This document shows, piece after piece, positions 33,320 through 44,727 of a stretch of DNA of 64,000 nucleotides (position 1 is the first letter of the stretch; each line of letters opens with the position of its first letter). The position numbers and the translations under genes are program-made. The DNA is from Paracyclopina nana (lineage: Eukaryota; Arthropoda; Copepoda; Cyclopoida; Cyclopettidae), in contig JAGUCH010000007.1 of NCBI GenBank assembly GCA_019096065.1, forward strand, positions 4,424,501 to 4,488,500, given 5' to 3'. The notes beneath the pieces were generated by a model. That model was not told where the DNA came from. It saw only the letters and a program-made list of their open reading frames with translations, and made no database searches.

Positions 33320-36240
33320 CAAAGTGGTTACTGCAGTGGCTGGCCAAGAAAGAGCCATTTCTGCTCTCCCATGTAGCGAAGCAAAACTTCAAGTGCAATT
33401 TCTAACCCGCGCCAAGAAGTAACTTTTTTCAAAGTGGTTACTGCAAAAGTTAGCTGGTAGCTTGACCTTTCTGGCACAACTGGCCTTTTTGGCCTTTGCA
33501 AGAAAAGTTATTGCAGTGGCTGGCACAGAAAGAGCCATTTCTGCTCTCCTATGTAGCGAAGCAAAACTTCAAGTGCAATTTCAAACCCGCGCCAAGAAGT
33601 AACTTTTTTCAAAGTGGTTACTGCAAAAGATAGCTGGTAGCTTGACCTTTCTGGCACAAGTGGCCTTTTTGGCCTTTGCCAGTAAAGTTACTGCAGAGTC
33701 TGGCACAGAAAGAGCCATTTCTGCTCTCCAATAGAGCGAAGCAAAACTTCAAGTGCAATTTCAAACCCGCGCCAAGAAGTAACTTTTTTCAAAGTGGTTA
33801 CTGCAAAAGTTAGCTGGTAGCATGACCTTTCTGGCACAACTAGCCTTTTTGGCCTTTGCAAGAAAAGTTACTGCAGTGGCTGGCACAGAAAGAGCCATTT
33901 CTGCTCTCCTATGTAGCGAAGCAAAACTTCAAGTGCAATTTCAAACCCGCGCCAAGAAGAAACTTTTTTCAAAGTGGTTACTGCAAAAGATAGCTGGTAG
34001 CTTGACTTTTCTGGCACAAGTGGCCTTTGGCCTTTGCAAGAAAAGTTACTGCAGAGTCTGGCACAGAAAGAGCCATTTCTGCTCTCCAATGTAGCGAAAC
34101 AAAACTTCAAGTGCAATTTCAAACCCGCGCCAAGAAGTAACTTTTTTCAAAGTGGTTACTGCAAAAGATAGCTGGTAGCATGACCTTTCTGGCACAACTG
34201 GCCTTTTTGGCCTTTGCAAGAAAAGTTACTGCAGTGGCAGGCACAGAAAGAGCCATTTCTGCTCTCCTATGTAGCGAAGCAAAACTTCAAGTGCAATTTC
34301 AAACCCGCGCCAAGAAGTAACTTTTTTCAAAGTGGTTACTGCAAAAGTTAGCTGGTAGCTTGACCTTTCTGGCACAAGTGGCCTTTTTGGCCTTTGCCAG
34401 TAAAGTTACTGCAGTGGCAGGCACAGAAAGAGCCATTTCTGCTCTCCTATGTAGCGAAGCAAAACTTCAAGTGCAATTTCAAACCCGCGCCAAGAAGTAA
34501 CTTTTTTCAAAGTGGTTACTGCAAAGTTAGCTGGTAGCATGACCTTTCTGGCACAACTGGCCTTTGGCCTTTGCAAGAAAAGTTATTGCAGTGGCAGGCA
34601 CAGAAAGAGCCATTTCTGCTCTCCTATGTAGCGAAGCAAAACTTCAAGTGCAATTTCAAACCCGCGCCAAGAAGTAACTTTTTTCAAAGTGGTTACTGCA
34701 AAAGTTAGCTGGTAGCTTGACCTTTCTGGCACAAGTGGCCTTTTTGGCCTTTGCCAGTAAAGTTACTGCAGTGGCAGGCACAGAAAGAGCCATTTCTGCT
34801 CTCCTATGTAGCGAAGCAAAACTTCAAGTGCAATTTCAAACCCGCGCCAAGAAGTAACTTTTTTCAAAGTGGTTACTGCAAAAGTTAGCTGGTAGCATGA
34901 CCTTTCTGGCACAACTGGCCTTTTGGCCTTTGCAAGAAAAGTTACTGCAGTGGCAGGCACAGAAAGAGCCATTTCTGCTCTCCTATGTAGCGAAGCAAAA
35001 CTTCAAGTGCAATTTCAAACCCGCGCCAAGAAGTAACTTTTTTCAAAGTGGTTACTGCAAAAGTTAGCTGGTAGCTTGACCTTTCTGGCACAAGTGGCCT
35101 TTTTGGCCTTTGCCAGTAAAGTTACTTCAGTGGCAGGCACAGAAAGAGCCATTTCTGCTCTCCTATGTAGCGAAGCAAAACTTCAAGTGCAATTTCAAAC
35201 CCGCGCCAAGAAGTAACTTTTTTCAAAGTGGTTACTGCAAAAGTTAGCTGGTAGCATGAACTTTCTGGCACAAGTGGCCTTTTGGCCTTTGCAAGAAAAG
35301 CTACTGCAGTGGCTGGCCAAGAAAAGAGCCATTTCTGCTCTCCTATGTAGCGAAGCTAAAGTTCAAGTGCAATTTCAAACCCGCGCCAAGAAGTAACTTT
35401 TTCAAAGTGGTTACTGCAAAAGATAGCTGGTAGCATGACCTTTCTGGCACAAGTGGCCTTTTTGGCCTTTGCAAGAAAAGTTACTGCAGTGGCAGGCACA
35501 GAAAGAGCCATTTCTGCTCTCCTATGTAGCGAAGCAAAACTTCAAGTGCAATTTCAAACCCGCACCAAGAAGTAACTTTTTCAAAGTGGTTACTGCAAAA
35601 GATAGCTGGTAGCATGACCTTTCTGGCACAAGTGGCCTTTTTGGCCTTTGCAAGAAAAGCTACTGCAGTGGCTGGCCAAGAAAAGAGCCATTTCTGCTCT
35701 CCTATGTAGCGAAGCTAAAGTTCAAGTGCAATTTCAAACCCGCGCCAAGAAGTAACTTTTTTCAAAGTGGTTACTGCAAAAGATAGCTGGTAGCATGACC
35801 TTTCTGGCACAAGTGGCCTTTGGCCTTTGCAAGAAAAGTTACTGCAGTGGCAGGCACAGAAAGAGCCATTTCTGCTCTCCTATGTAGCGAAGTAGAGCAG
35901 CAAAACTACAAGTGCAATTTCAAGACGGCGTCAAGAAGTAACTATTGTGAAAGTGGTTACTGCAAAAGATAGCTGGTAGCATGACCTTTCTGGCACATCT
36001 GGCCTTTTTGGCATTTGCAAGAAAAGTTACTGCAGTGGCAGGCACAGAAAGAGCAAAACTTCAAGTGCAATTTCAAACCCGCGCCAAGAAGTAACTTTTT
36101 TCAAAGTGGTTACTGCAAAAGTTAGCTGGTAGCATGACCTTTCTGGCACAACTGGCCTTTTTGGCGTCTGCAAGAAAAGTTACTGCAGTGGCTGGCCAAG
36201 AAAGAGCCATTTCTGCTCTCCTATGTAGCGAAGCATGACC
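33320..36240 (+). repeat. ~180-bp satellite array, left arm (~16 units)
   Basis: The marker GAGCCATTTCTGCTCTCC recurs at 33352, 33532, 33712, 33892 and 34070, i.e. every 178-180 bp. Units differ by a few substitutions and small deletions; the last (35880-36240) are the most diverged, with one truncated. Confidence 0.95.
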
Positions 36241-37384
36241 TTTTCTAGGCCCAACTGTTGTTTGGACCTCATGTGTTAGGTCCAAAAGGGTCCAAAAGGG
36301 TCCAGAACCAGTCCTTAATCAAAAAACTTGATATATATGTTGAAATTGGCAATAGCCAAAAAACTCACGGATTGAACTCTTTTTTAGTAAAATCTGTCTT
36401 ATTCTCTACCAGTAATCGCAAATCCTTGTGGGCTTGAAATTCCAAGACTATCCCGTTCTAAAAACTTGATGCTGTACTATGCAAGTGTGGGAGTTTGAAC
36501 ACCCTGTTAGCCCGACAAGCAAAGCTCATACGAGATAATGCATAGAGATGTTTACTAGAGTATAGCCATGTATTTACTGCTCATCTTATACCGTCTGACC
36601 GTTCAAAATTGGACGGTGCGGGAATCAAAAGTTTGTGTTATGATTTCATGAATTTTGAGGCTTAATGGGTATCGTTGGAAAACTTGAACCTTTGGACATC
36701 TTTTTTGTTTTCTGACAAAATGAAAAATATTATTGAGAATTCTGCGTGACAACAAAAAATAAATGATGCATCAGTTTTTTCGTGACAATTTTCTAGGTTG
36801 CCTAGGAAAAATTGATTTTTCCGGTTTTTTCCTTCTTTCAATTGATTTTTTCTACTTTTACAAAAAAGATGGAAAAAGGCTCAATCTTTCCAATGATATC
36901 ATTTAAAAGTCCTGTATTTATAGAATATGTGACAAAAAGTTTAGATTCCCGTACCGTCCAATTTTGAACGGTCAGACTGTACATGTGACTTCCACCGGGA
37001 AGGCAGGTGGAGGCGCCCAAGCAACACAGTCCCAGGTTCCTGATTTGCGGCTTAGTTTTTAAGTAAATCGAGTGGCATTGTTTTTAGCTTAATAGTGAGT
37101 CGGGAGACTCTTTATTTTCAAGGGAAAAATAAACCCTGGTATGAGAAAAAGCTGAGAAGCATTTGGAAATTGAAGGCACACCCAGGATTTGCGGTTACGG
37201 TTTACCTGTAGGTAATAAGACATATTTTACTAAAAAAGGGTTCAATCCTACGCTCAGATGAAAAATAGTAGCTCAGTTCTCAAATTTTTCCCGACCTCTC
37301 AGGGATTTTTCTTGGGGCCTAACTTTTGCTGAGGCAGTTGGGAACTATTAGAGTCAAAAAATTACTTTGAGGCATCTCTAGGCC
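36241..37384. other. core of the Foldback-type element with nested inverted repeats
   Basis: AT-rich. CCGTCTGACCGTTCAAAATT (36590-36609, continuing to ~36650) returns inverted at ~36935-36980. GATTGAACTCTTTTTTAGTA (36370 on) returns inverted at ~37215-37250. CTAGGCCCAACTG occurs in direct orientation at both junctions (36246, 37378). No credible coding sequence is seen. Confidence 0.7.
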
Positions 37385-39745
37385 CAACTGCTGATTGGAC
37401 TTGAAGTTTTGCTTTGCTACATAGGAGAGCAGAAATGGCTCTTTCTTGGCCAGCCACTGCAGTAACTTTTCTTGCAAAGGCCAAAAAGGCCAGTTGTTCA
37501 TGAAAGGTCAAGCTACCAGCTAACTTTTGCAGTAACCACTTTGAAAAAAGTTACTTCTTGGCGCGGGTTTGAAATTGCACTTGAAGTTTTGCTTCTCTAC
37601 ATAGGAGAGCAGAAACGGCTCTTTCTGTGCCAGACTCTGCAGTAACTTTACTGGCAAAGGCCAAAAAGGCCACTTGTGCCAGAAAGGTCAAGCTACCAGC
37701 TAACTTTTGCAGTAACCACTTTGAAAAAGTTACTTCTTGGCGCGGGTTTGAAATTGCACTTGAAGTTTTGCTTCGCTACATAGGAGAGCAGAAATGGCTC
37801 TTTCTTGGCCAGCCACTGCAGTAGCTTTTCTTGCAAAGGCCAAAAAGGCCACTTGTGCCAGAAAGGTCATGCTACCAGCTAACTTTTGCAGTAACCACTT
37901 CGAAAAAAGTTACTTCTTGGCGGGTTTGAAATTGCACTTGAAGTTTTGTTTCGCTACATAGGAGAGCAGAAATGGCTCTTTCTTGGCCAGCCACTGCAGT
38001 AGCTTTTCTTGCAAAGGCCAAAAAGGCCAGTTGTGCCAGAAAGGTCATGCTACCAGCTAACTTTTGCAGTAACCACTTTGAAAAAAGTTACTTCTTGACG
38101 TGGGTTTGAAATTGCACTTGAAGTTTTGCTTCTCTACATAGGAGAGCAGAAATGGCTCTTTCTTGGCCAGCCACTGCAGTAGCTTTTCTTGCAAAGGCCA
38201 AAAAGGCCAGTTGTGCCAGAAAGGTCATGCTACCAGCTAACTTTTGCTGTAACCATTTTGAAAAAAGTTACTTCTTGACGCGGGTTTGAAATTGCACTTG
38301 AAGTTTTGCTTCGCTACATAGGAGAGCAGAAATGGCTCTTTCTGTGCCTGCCACTGCAGTAACTTTTCTTGCAAAGGCCAAAAAGGCCAGTTGTTCCTGA
38401 AAGGTCATGCTACCAGCTATCTTTTGCAGTAACCACTTTGAAAAAAGTTACTTCTTGGCGCGGGTTTGAAATTGCACTTGAAGTTTTGCTTCGCTACATA
38501 GGAGAGCAGAAATGGCTCTTTCTGTGCCTGCCACTGCAGTAACTTTTCTTGCAAAGGCCAAAAAGGCCAGTTGTTCATGAAAGGTCATGCTACCAGCTAA
38601 CTTTTGCAGTAACCACTTTGAAAAAAGTTACTTCTTGGCGCGGGTTTGAAATTGCACTTGAAGTTTTGCTTCGCTACATAGGAGAGCAGAAATGGCTCTT
38701 TCTGTGCCAGACTTTGCAGAAACTTTACTGGCAAAGGCCAAAAAGGCCAGTTGTGCCAGAAAGGTCAAGCTACCAGCTAACTTTTGCAGTAACCACTTTG
38801 AAAAAGTTACTTCTTGGCGGGTTAGAAATTGCACTTGAAGTTTTGCTTTCTACATAGGAGAGCAGAAATGGCTCTTTCTGTGCCTGCCACTGCAGTAACT
38901 TTTCTTGCAAAGGCCAAAAAGACCACTTGTGCCAGAAAGGTCAAGCTACCAGCTAACTTTTGCAGTAACCACTTTGAAAAAAGTTACTTCTTGGCGCGGG
39001 TTTGAAATTGCACTTGAAGTTTTGCTTCGCTACATAGGAGAGCAGAAATGGCTCTTTCTTGGCCAGCCACTGCAGTAACTTTTCTTGCAAAGGCCAAAAA
39101 GGCCAGTTGTTCATGAAAGGTCAAGCTACCAGCTAACTTTTGCAGTAACCACTTTGAAAAAAGTTACTTCTTGGCGCGGGTTTGAAATTGCACTTGAAGT
39201 TTTGCTTCGCTACATAGGAGAGCAGAAATGGCTCTTTCTGTGCCTGCCACTGCAGTAACTTTTCTTGCAAAGGCCAAAAAGGCCAGTTGTTCATGAAAGG
39301 TCAAGCTACCAGCTAACTTTTGCAGTAACCACTTTGAAAAAAGTTACTTCTTGGCTGGGTTTGAAATTGCACTTGAAGTTTTGCTTCGCTACATAGGAGA
39401 GCAGAAATGGCTCTTTCTGTGCCAGACTCTGCAGTAGCTTTTCTTGCAAAGGCCAAAAAGGCCACTTGTGCCAGAAAGGTCAAGCTACCAGCTAACTTTT
39501 GCAGTAACCACTTTGAAAAAAGTTACTTCTTGGCGCGGGTTTGAAATTGCTCTTGAAGTTTTGCTTCGCTACATAGGAGAGCAGAAATGGCTCTTTCTGT
39601 GCCTGCCACTGCAGTAACTTTTCTTGCAAAGCCCAAAAAGGCCAGTTGTTCATGAAAGGTCAAGCTACCAGCTAACTTTTGCAGTAACCACTTTGAAAAA
39701 AGTTACTTCTTGGCGCGGGTTTGAAATTGCTTTTGAAGTTTTGCT
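37385..39745 (-). repeat. ~180-bp satellite array, right arm (~13 units)
   Basis: The same monomer as the left arm in reverse orientation (GGAGAGCAGAAATGGCTC every ~180 bp). Confidence 0.95.
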
Positions 39746-39819
39746 TAAAAGTTCATGCTGGCAGCAACCTTTTTAAAGCTTTTTTTGTTTTCTGTTGGTT
39801 TGTGCGGTATGGTGCCGGT

Positions 39820-39930
39820 TTGTGTGGGTCAGTGCGGGTCGGTGCGGGTCGGTGCGGCTTGGTGCGGGTCAGTGCGGATCGGTGCGGATCGGTGCGGGTC
39901 GGTGCGGGTCGGTGCGGGTCGGTGCGGGTT
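39820..39930 (-). repeat. GC-rich minisatellite, right arm end
   Basis: GGTGCGGGTC / GGTGCGGATC units, about eleven, mirror of the left minisatellite. Confidence 0.9.
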
Positions 39931-39951
39931 TTAGACAACCCGGTCAATTTT

Positions 39952-42370
39952 GACATTATTCAAACTCCCATATTTTTTTGTGGAAAAAGAAAGATGTTTC
40001 TTTTGAGAAAAAATCCACTGATCAACATTGAGCTGCCATTCAAGCTGTAATATAAGATACTCGGGTTTGCTCGAGTAATCCAAGACGCTAAAACTAAAAT
40101 TAGCTTTGTTGGCCATTGCAGCTTTTCTGTCTTGTGTCTCGACCTCTCATGGCTTCAAAGAGCAAGGTCTATTTGTCGGGATTGACCTCATGTGGAGAAG
40201 GTTGGCCAATTTGCATGCCTCTCAGGATTCTCTCTCTAGAGAGAGCACAAAGTAATAGAATAGTAGTTCAAATTGGCATGCACGCGGCACATATACATTT
40301 CATGACAGCTTTTCACCAACTTGAACTAGCTTGACATGAACGTTATACATTTCTTTCATGACTTTATGACATCTGATTACAAAAAAGGCAAGATATTGGG
40401 CTTAGCAAATTTTCGGACTGGATAGGCACAGCCAAGTTGGGTTTTTATTGCATCACCTTTTAGGCATGCAAGTAGGCTGACAGCAAAGAAAAATATCAAA
40501 ATGTATAGGAAGCGTTTGAATCTCCCTCGAAATGCACTTTTCCTCATTCATTGCGTCTTCTTGGGAGCTCGCTAGCGAGCGGTCATTCATTTTTGTGCAA
40601 AGGCTCAAATTGACCTCTCCATGCTTCTGATGACCTCTCGGATCGTGGGAATAAGATCAACCATAGCATAGCTATTTTTTCATCCACCGGTTTCTACACT
40701 CTGAGCACGTAGCCAGAAGCCAAATTCGAATGGTAGTAACTATCATCAACATGATCTCTTATATGCGCGCGGACACCTGCTTCAAATTTTCTCCCATGAT
40801 GCTATGGGTACAAACTGCGAAATCTAACCTTAGACTGTTGAAAAATCACCTCCTAGCTCATTCAAATATTTTTGAATTTTTCCAAATGATGAAACATGGA
40901 GGATTTTCACCCCAGCTCATCTCTCTGGAGGATTTGGAATAAACTAACCAAATGAGAAACAATGGAGTCGTCACAGGCTGCGGCGTTTAATTAATAGGAC
41001 CAGTTTTTTATGACCAATTGAAACAAAGAACCTTTTTTTCTGCTCTCAATCTAGATTGCGCCGATTGTATCTCATATGAGTGATGTGACTCCCAATGTAT
41101 GACTGTGTAAAAAATCTCCAGATCATCAAACACCATCTCAGATTTTCTAGCGTGAGAATCGATTATTGGGAATTCAGCCCAGGAAAACAGAGGAATGCCA
41201 ACAACTTATTATATAACATGAGATTTTTCCCTATCGGAAAATTGATTATGCCTCAGCATCTGCGCTACTTCACATCGAGCAGCCCAAGCCAAATTGAATT
41301 ATGTCCAGGTCTAATCAAATCTTTTGAGATTTGCCGAGAGGTTTATGGTATCAAGAAAGCTAGCCCGTGGCTAAATGCGAATTAACAGCTTGTACAAGGT
41401 GCGTGACCAATTTTCACAGAAGAGGCAGAATTTCGCCCGGTTATCTCCACGCAGCTTTGTTTGTTTATCTTTTGGCAGCAGAGCTACCAGGCTTGATGTT
41501 TTGAAATGTCACTTATCGATTGAAGATTAGCCACGAATTGATGTCAAGAGAACTTGAGAAGATGTTAAAGGCAACTGTAAAAGTAAAAGGTCTGATCATT
41601 GCATTTTACACTGCCTCTTTAGATGGCGCCACCATAAAGAGGAACAAAAATACCAGATGCGGATTTTTCACTATATATACATTTTGGCATTTTTGACAAT
41701 CCATTAGGGATAATAAATTAAAACACATCTCTGCTATATAATCTTTTATGACAAGGATCCCCGTTTTAATAAAGAACTTTTGAAGACATTTTTAGTTTTG
41801 TCAAGCTATCAAGGTGCATTTGTATCAAAATCCCTTTACCACAGCAGCTGGCTGCTCAGTGGAATCCGCCCAAATGGTGGAACGGTATTCCAACCAACCG
41901 ATCAAATGCCCATATTGTGCCCTCAAGATTTTACAATCTCGTGGGAAAAGAATGTGTGAGATCATCTAGTAGTATATACCACAGCTCCACCACCTCTGTT
42001 TACCCTCCTCCCGAATAATAATTTCTTGAGAATGACCGTTTGGCTTCCTGAGAATGAGTTTTCCACTCTCAGCCCCGAGGAGAGTAATTTTCAGCAAAGT
42101 GGCGCTGGAGTGACCTCTTGGGATTTATAAAAGAGTCAGATGACAACAAAAAGAGCCCCAGGCACTTTTTTGCTCATTATTTATTGGGTGGGAAAGTTAA
42201 CGACGAGCCACTAATACCCAACTACCCACATGTGACTACTATTATGCAGTTATAAATGGATCCGGATGATTATTTGACATTTCTGGTTTTCAATTTTCTC
42301 CCAATTTCATTAATGAGGCTAATACGTAGAGATGGATGACATTTGGAGAATTAATGGCTGTATTCATGGT
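39952..42370. other. non-coding interval
   Basis: No gene recognised. Su(H)-type sites: CGTGGGAA 40644-40651 and 41940-41947, CGTGAGAA 41151-41158. A perfect palindrome GCTCGCTAGCGAGC lies at 40567-40580. Confidence 0.4.
41616..41700 (+). repeat. dispersed short repeat, copy B
   Basis: AGATGGCGCCACC, AAAATACCAGATGCGGATTT and TTTTGGCATTTTTGA in the same order and spacing as copy A (7862-7950). Confidence 0.6.
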
Positions 42371-42378
42371 GTATTATT

Positions 42379-42384
42379 ATCACA
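42379..42384 (-). promoter_or_regulatory. 3' UTR K-box of the WRPW HES gene
   Basis: TGTGATA on the minus strand (the sixmer is 42384-42379), about 42 bp after the stop codon; it matches the miR-2 family seed. Confidence 0.6.
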
Positions 42385-42425
42385 GATATTTGAAGGCACA
42401 ATTCAAGATTTGTAGTCATCATGGT

Positions 42426-43183
42426 CTACCAAGGCCTCCAAGCTTTTTCTTCGCTACTGCTGCAAATGCTCGATGATTTGGCTGATGAGGGTCTTTGGTG
42501 GTGCTCAAGCTTGATGACTTTGTGTGGTTGTGATGAGGGCTGCAAATCATTGTTGTCAAAGTCAAATGGTCTCTTCCTAATCATCTCTGGTTGAGGAGGA
42601 GGAGGCAATTGGTAGCTGCAGAAGAAAATTGAAATCAGACATTGCAAATTGATAAAAGCATTTGGTTATCATCTTACTTTGTTTGTGGCGCGACCATTGA
42701 CAAAACTGAGGGTGGCATCGTCTCCAAAGCTTGGATGCAACCGCCAAGGTGAGAAAGCAATCGGGTTGACACATTGACATCAATGGCAGCCTGCTCCTGA
42801 GCTGTGACAAACTTGGACACTTCTTGAGCGCAATGGGCATAGCCTGCCTTGAACCGTCCAGCATAGGTGGCTTGCGGAGTGAGTCCCAGAGCATTTTGCT
42901 GCTTGAGCTTTCTCAAGTGTCGCACAGTCAGCTCGAGCACATCGGCTTTCTCCAGCTTGGTGATGGACTCTCCTTCGGATTGGAGAGCTGCAACCATGAT
43001 ATCCTTGAGATCGTCCAAGCATCGATTGATTCTCGCTCTTCGCTTGCGTTCAAGCAGGGGCTTCATAACTTTTCTGTACTGAGCGGTCCTTGACATGGGT
43101 GCCAAATCGGAGTCTGGTGAAAAGAGTTCAGGCGATGATCCGGAATCGAATCCGCTATCGGGCAATGTGATCATTTTGATCAT
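42426..43183 (-). CDS. Hairy/E(spl)-type bHLH-Orange repressor, two exons, C-terminal WRPW
   Basis: Exons 43183-42678 and 42615-42426 on the minus strand, joined AAA|C TAC in phase, giving 231 aa. ATG 43183 is the first true ATG of the frame. The N-terminus is Ser/Asp-rich, then [20 protein letters not shown] opens the bHLH, which ends [13 protein letters not shown]. The Orange domain is [18 protein letters not shown] with a following [13 protein letters not shown]. The second exon encodes a Pro/Gln/Ser-rich tail ([16 protein letters not shown]) and ends AWRPW, the canonical Groucho-recruiting tetrapeptide. It is a paralogue of the intronless gene at 21.7 kb, with the same bHLH apart from a few residues but a different tail. 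A Su(H) site lies 171 bp upstream and a K-box lies downstream. It marks the right end of the complex. Confidence 0.95.
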
Positions 43184-43353
43184 GGTGATCGTTTGGAGTG
43201 TTGACAACAAGTGAGGAGATGAAATGTCCGCCGCGTGGCCCGCTCGCGTTTTTCACGTGGGCAAAAGTGGCGGCTGGAGCGGCGAGCGGTTCAACCTGAA
43301 TCAGCTCGCCGCCGAGCCCAACAACCTATGGAGGAGCTCGCGGATGGATAAAC

Positions 43354-43361
43354 CGTGGGAA
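43354..43361 (+). promoter_or_regulatory. Su(H) site upstream of the WRPW HES gene
   Basis: CGTGGGAA lies 171 bp before the ATG of the minus-strand gene. A CACGTG is at 43255-43260. No TATA box is evident. Confidence 0.6.
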
Positions 43362-43369
43362 CGGGCTTG

Positions 43370-44727
43370 TGACAGACACGCTTTGGAAACACACGTCCAC
43401 AAAAAAATGGGGAATAATAAAAACCAAGGATTATTCCATTTTTTCCATAGGTGTCAAGCCAACATATGCTATGTGTAGATAATTCCACCATACAGTCTGT
43501 CCTGTTGATATTTTACACAGAATATGCAATCTGATTCAGAGAATTGTGGACATTTTGAAAATATCAGCTATATATCTTCCTCTCCTTTGTTGATGTCTTA
43601 ATATCTGAAAGGCAGACTGTGTATGCAAAAGGAAATTAGACTTTACAGTAGTAAATGTGGATCTGAAAATTAAAAGGTCCGGCTTTATTTATATGAAAGG
43701 GTGTGAAAAAGAAAGTTTTGGATCTAATGCTGGTCGTGTCGATGGCTTTATAGGTGATTTTATGGGTAGCAATTAACTTTTGATTGCAGCAAAGCGGAAG
43801 CACAATTTTATAGAGTAGAGGATGCTAATGCAACGTGATGGCATAAAAGGGTGATAGGCGTATCAGCTAGACTGGTTTAATGATGGCTACACTTTTCACA
43901 ATTCGACATGCCTGAAATGCTTCTTAGGCCACATGACATGATGTACTATTTTGCCTTTTTTATGTACTGCTGATGATCATGATCCTCGCGCTGCTGCTAT
44001 CAGTTTTTCATCTAATATTGGGTGGAGTTGCAGGCCATTCAAATGAGGTAGCTGCTTCCTGTTTTATTGTGGTTTTTGCAAAAGCCTACACACCCTGCTC
44101 ACATGTGTGGCTTTAGTGAAATTACAGCAATGGCATGCCATTTTTCAACAAAAATCCATTTCGTGCAAACTTGGTTGACATGACAGCCCAATTTCAGCAG
44201 TAAACAATTCAATTCATGCTACAATTTAGATTACCTTTAATTCTTCCGCGTAATAACTAAAAAATAAACAAAATATTTTATAATGGCTTATAATAGCTCA
44301 ATTTTGGCCAATTTGATCTAATTAGGCTTGTTTACATCAAAACAATCTGGCTGCTCTGTTTAGTAGCGCGATGTCTCAAGAAAGTAAACAAGAGCACGTG
44401 AAAGTTAACTTGAACCACGTGGTGCTTGTAAATTGGAGTGGTTAAGCGTTGCGGTCAGAAAATGGAAGGTAAGGAGCAAGCTTTTTTGGTGGGAATTATT
44501 ATTTTATGCGTAGGCTGGCTATTTTAAGTAAGAATTATGGTCGGAAATGACCCGTTTCTCGTCTCAGTAGCGTCTGGCCTTTGGGCAAAGATCTTGTCGT
44601 GTGTCTTCTGGTCAAGAAACCCTTAATTAGATCTTTTTCACTGTTGGCTGCCTAGGGCGGATATGCAATGAAGTATGTCCAGTAGCATGAATAATTTATC
44701 TTTTATCTTTGCCTCTATAAGTATGCA
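43370..44727. other. intergenic region
   Basis: No gene recognised. At 44462 an ATG followed by GGTAAGG resembles a start codon plus donor on the plus strand, but no partner exon was found. Confidence 0.35.

Larger units (their letters stand above)
33006..39951. mobile_element. Foldback-type element with long internally repetitive inverted arms
   Basis: The element (33015-39942) is flanked by a 9-bp direct repeat GTCAATTTT (33006-33014 and 39943-39951). Its ends are inverted: both read GTCTAAAA then GC(G/A)CCGACCC going inward. Each arm holds a ~10-bp minisatellite (CGCACC(A/G)ACC units), a spacer with ACACAAAC and A-rich sequence, then a ~180-bp tandem satellite, in mirror orientation. The ~1.1-kb core also has inverted repeats. 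Long repetitive inverted arms with a 9-bp target duplication are features of Foldback (FB) elements. No transposase frame is present, so this copy is non-autonomous. Open frames within it are translated satellite, not genes. Confidence 0.8.

Noticed and set aside
33822..38857. Several 60-110-codon frames in the 33-39-kb region with similar proteins
   Set aside because: They are translations of the ~180-bp satellite and recur only because the DNA repeats.
33039..39930. CRISPR-like regular repeats
   Set aside because: Units are contiguous satellite and minisatellite without unique spacers, in a eukaryotic genome.
39753..39956. Frame rich in PTRTDPH repeats
   Set aside because: It is the translation of the GC-rich minisatellite at the end of the Foldback-type element.
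44462..44470. ATG GAA followed by a GTAAGG donor on the plus strand
   Set aside because: No acceptor or continuing exon on the plus strand before the minus-strand channel gene.
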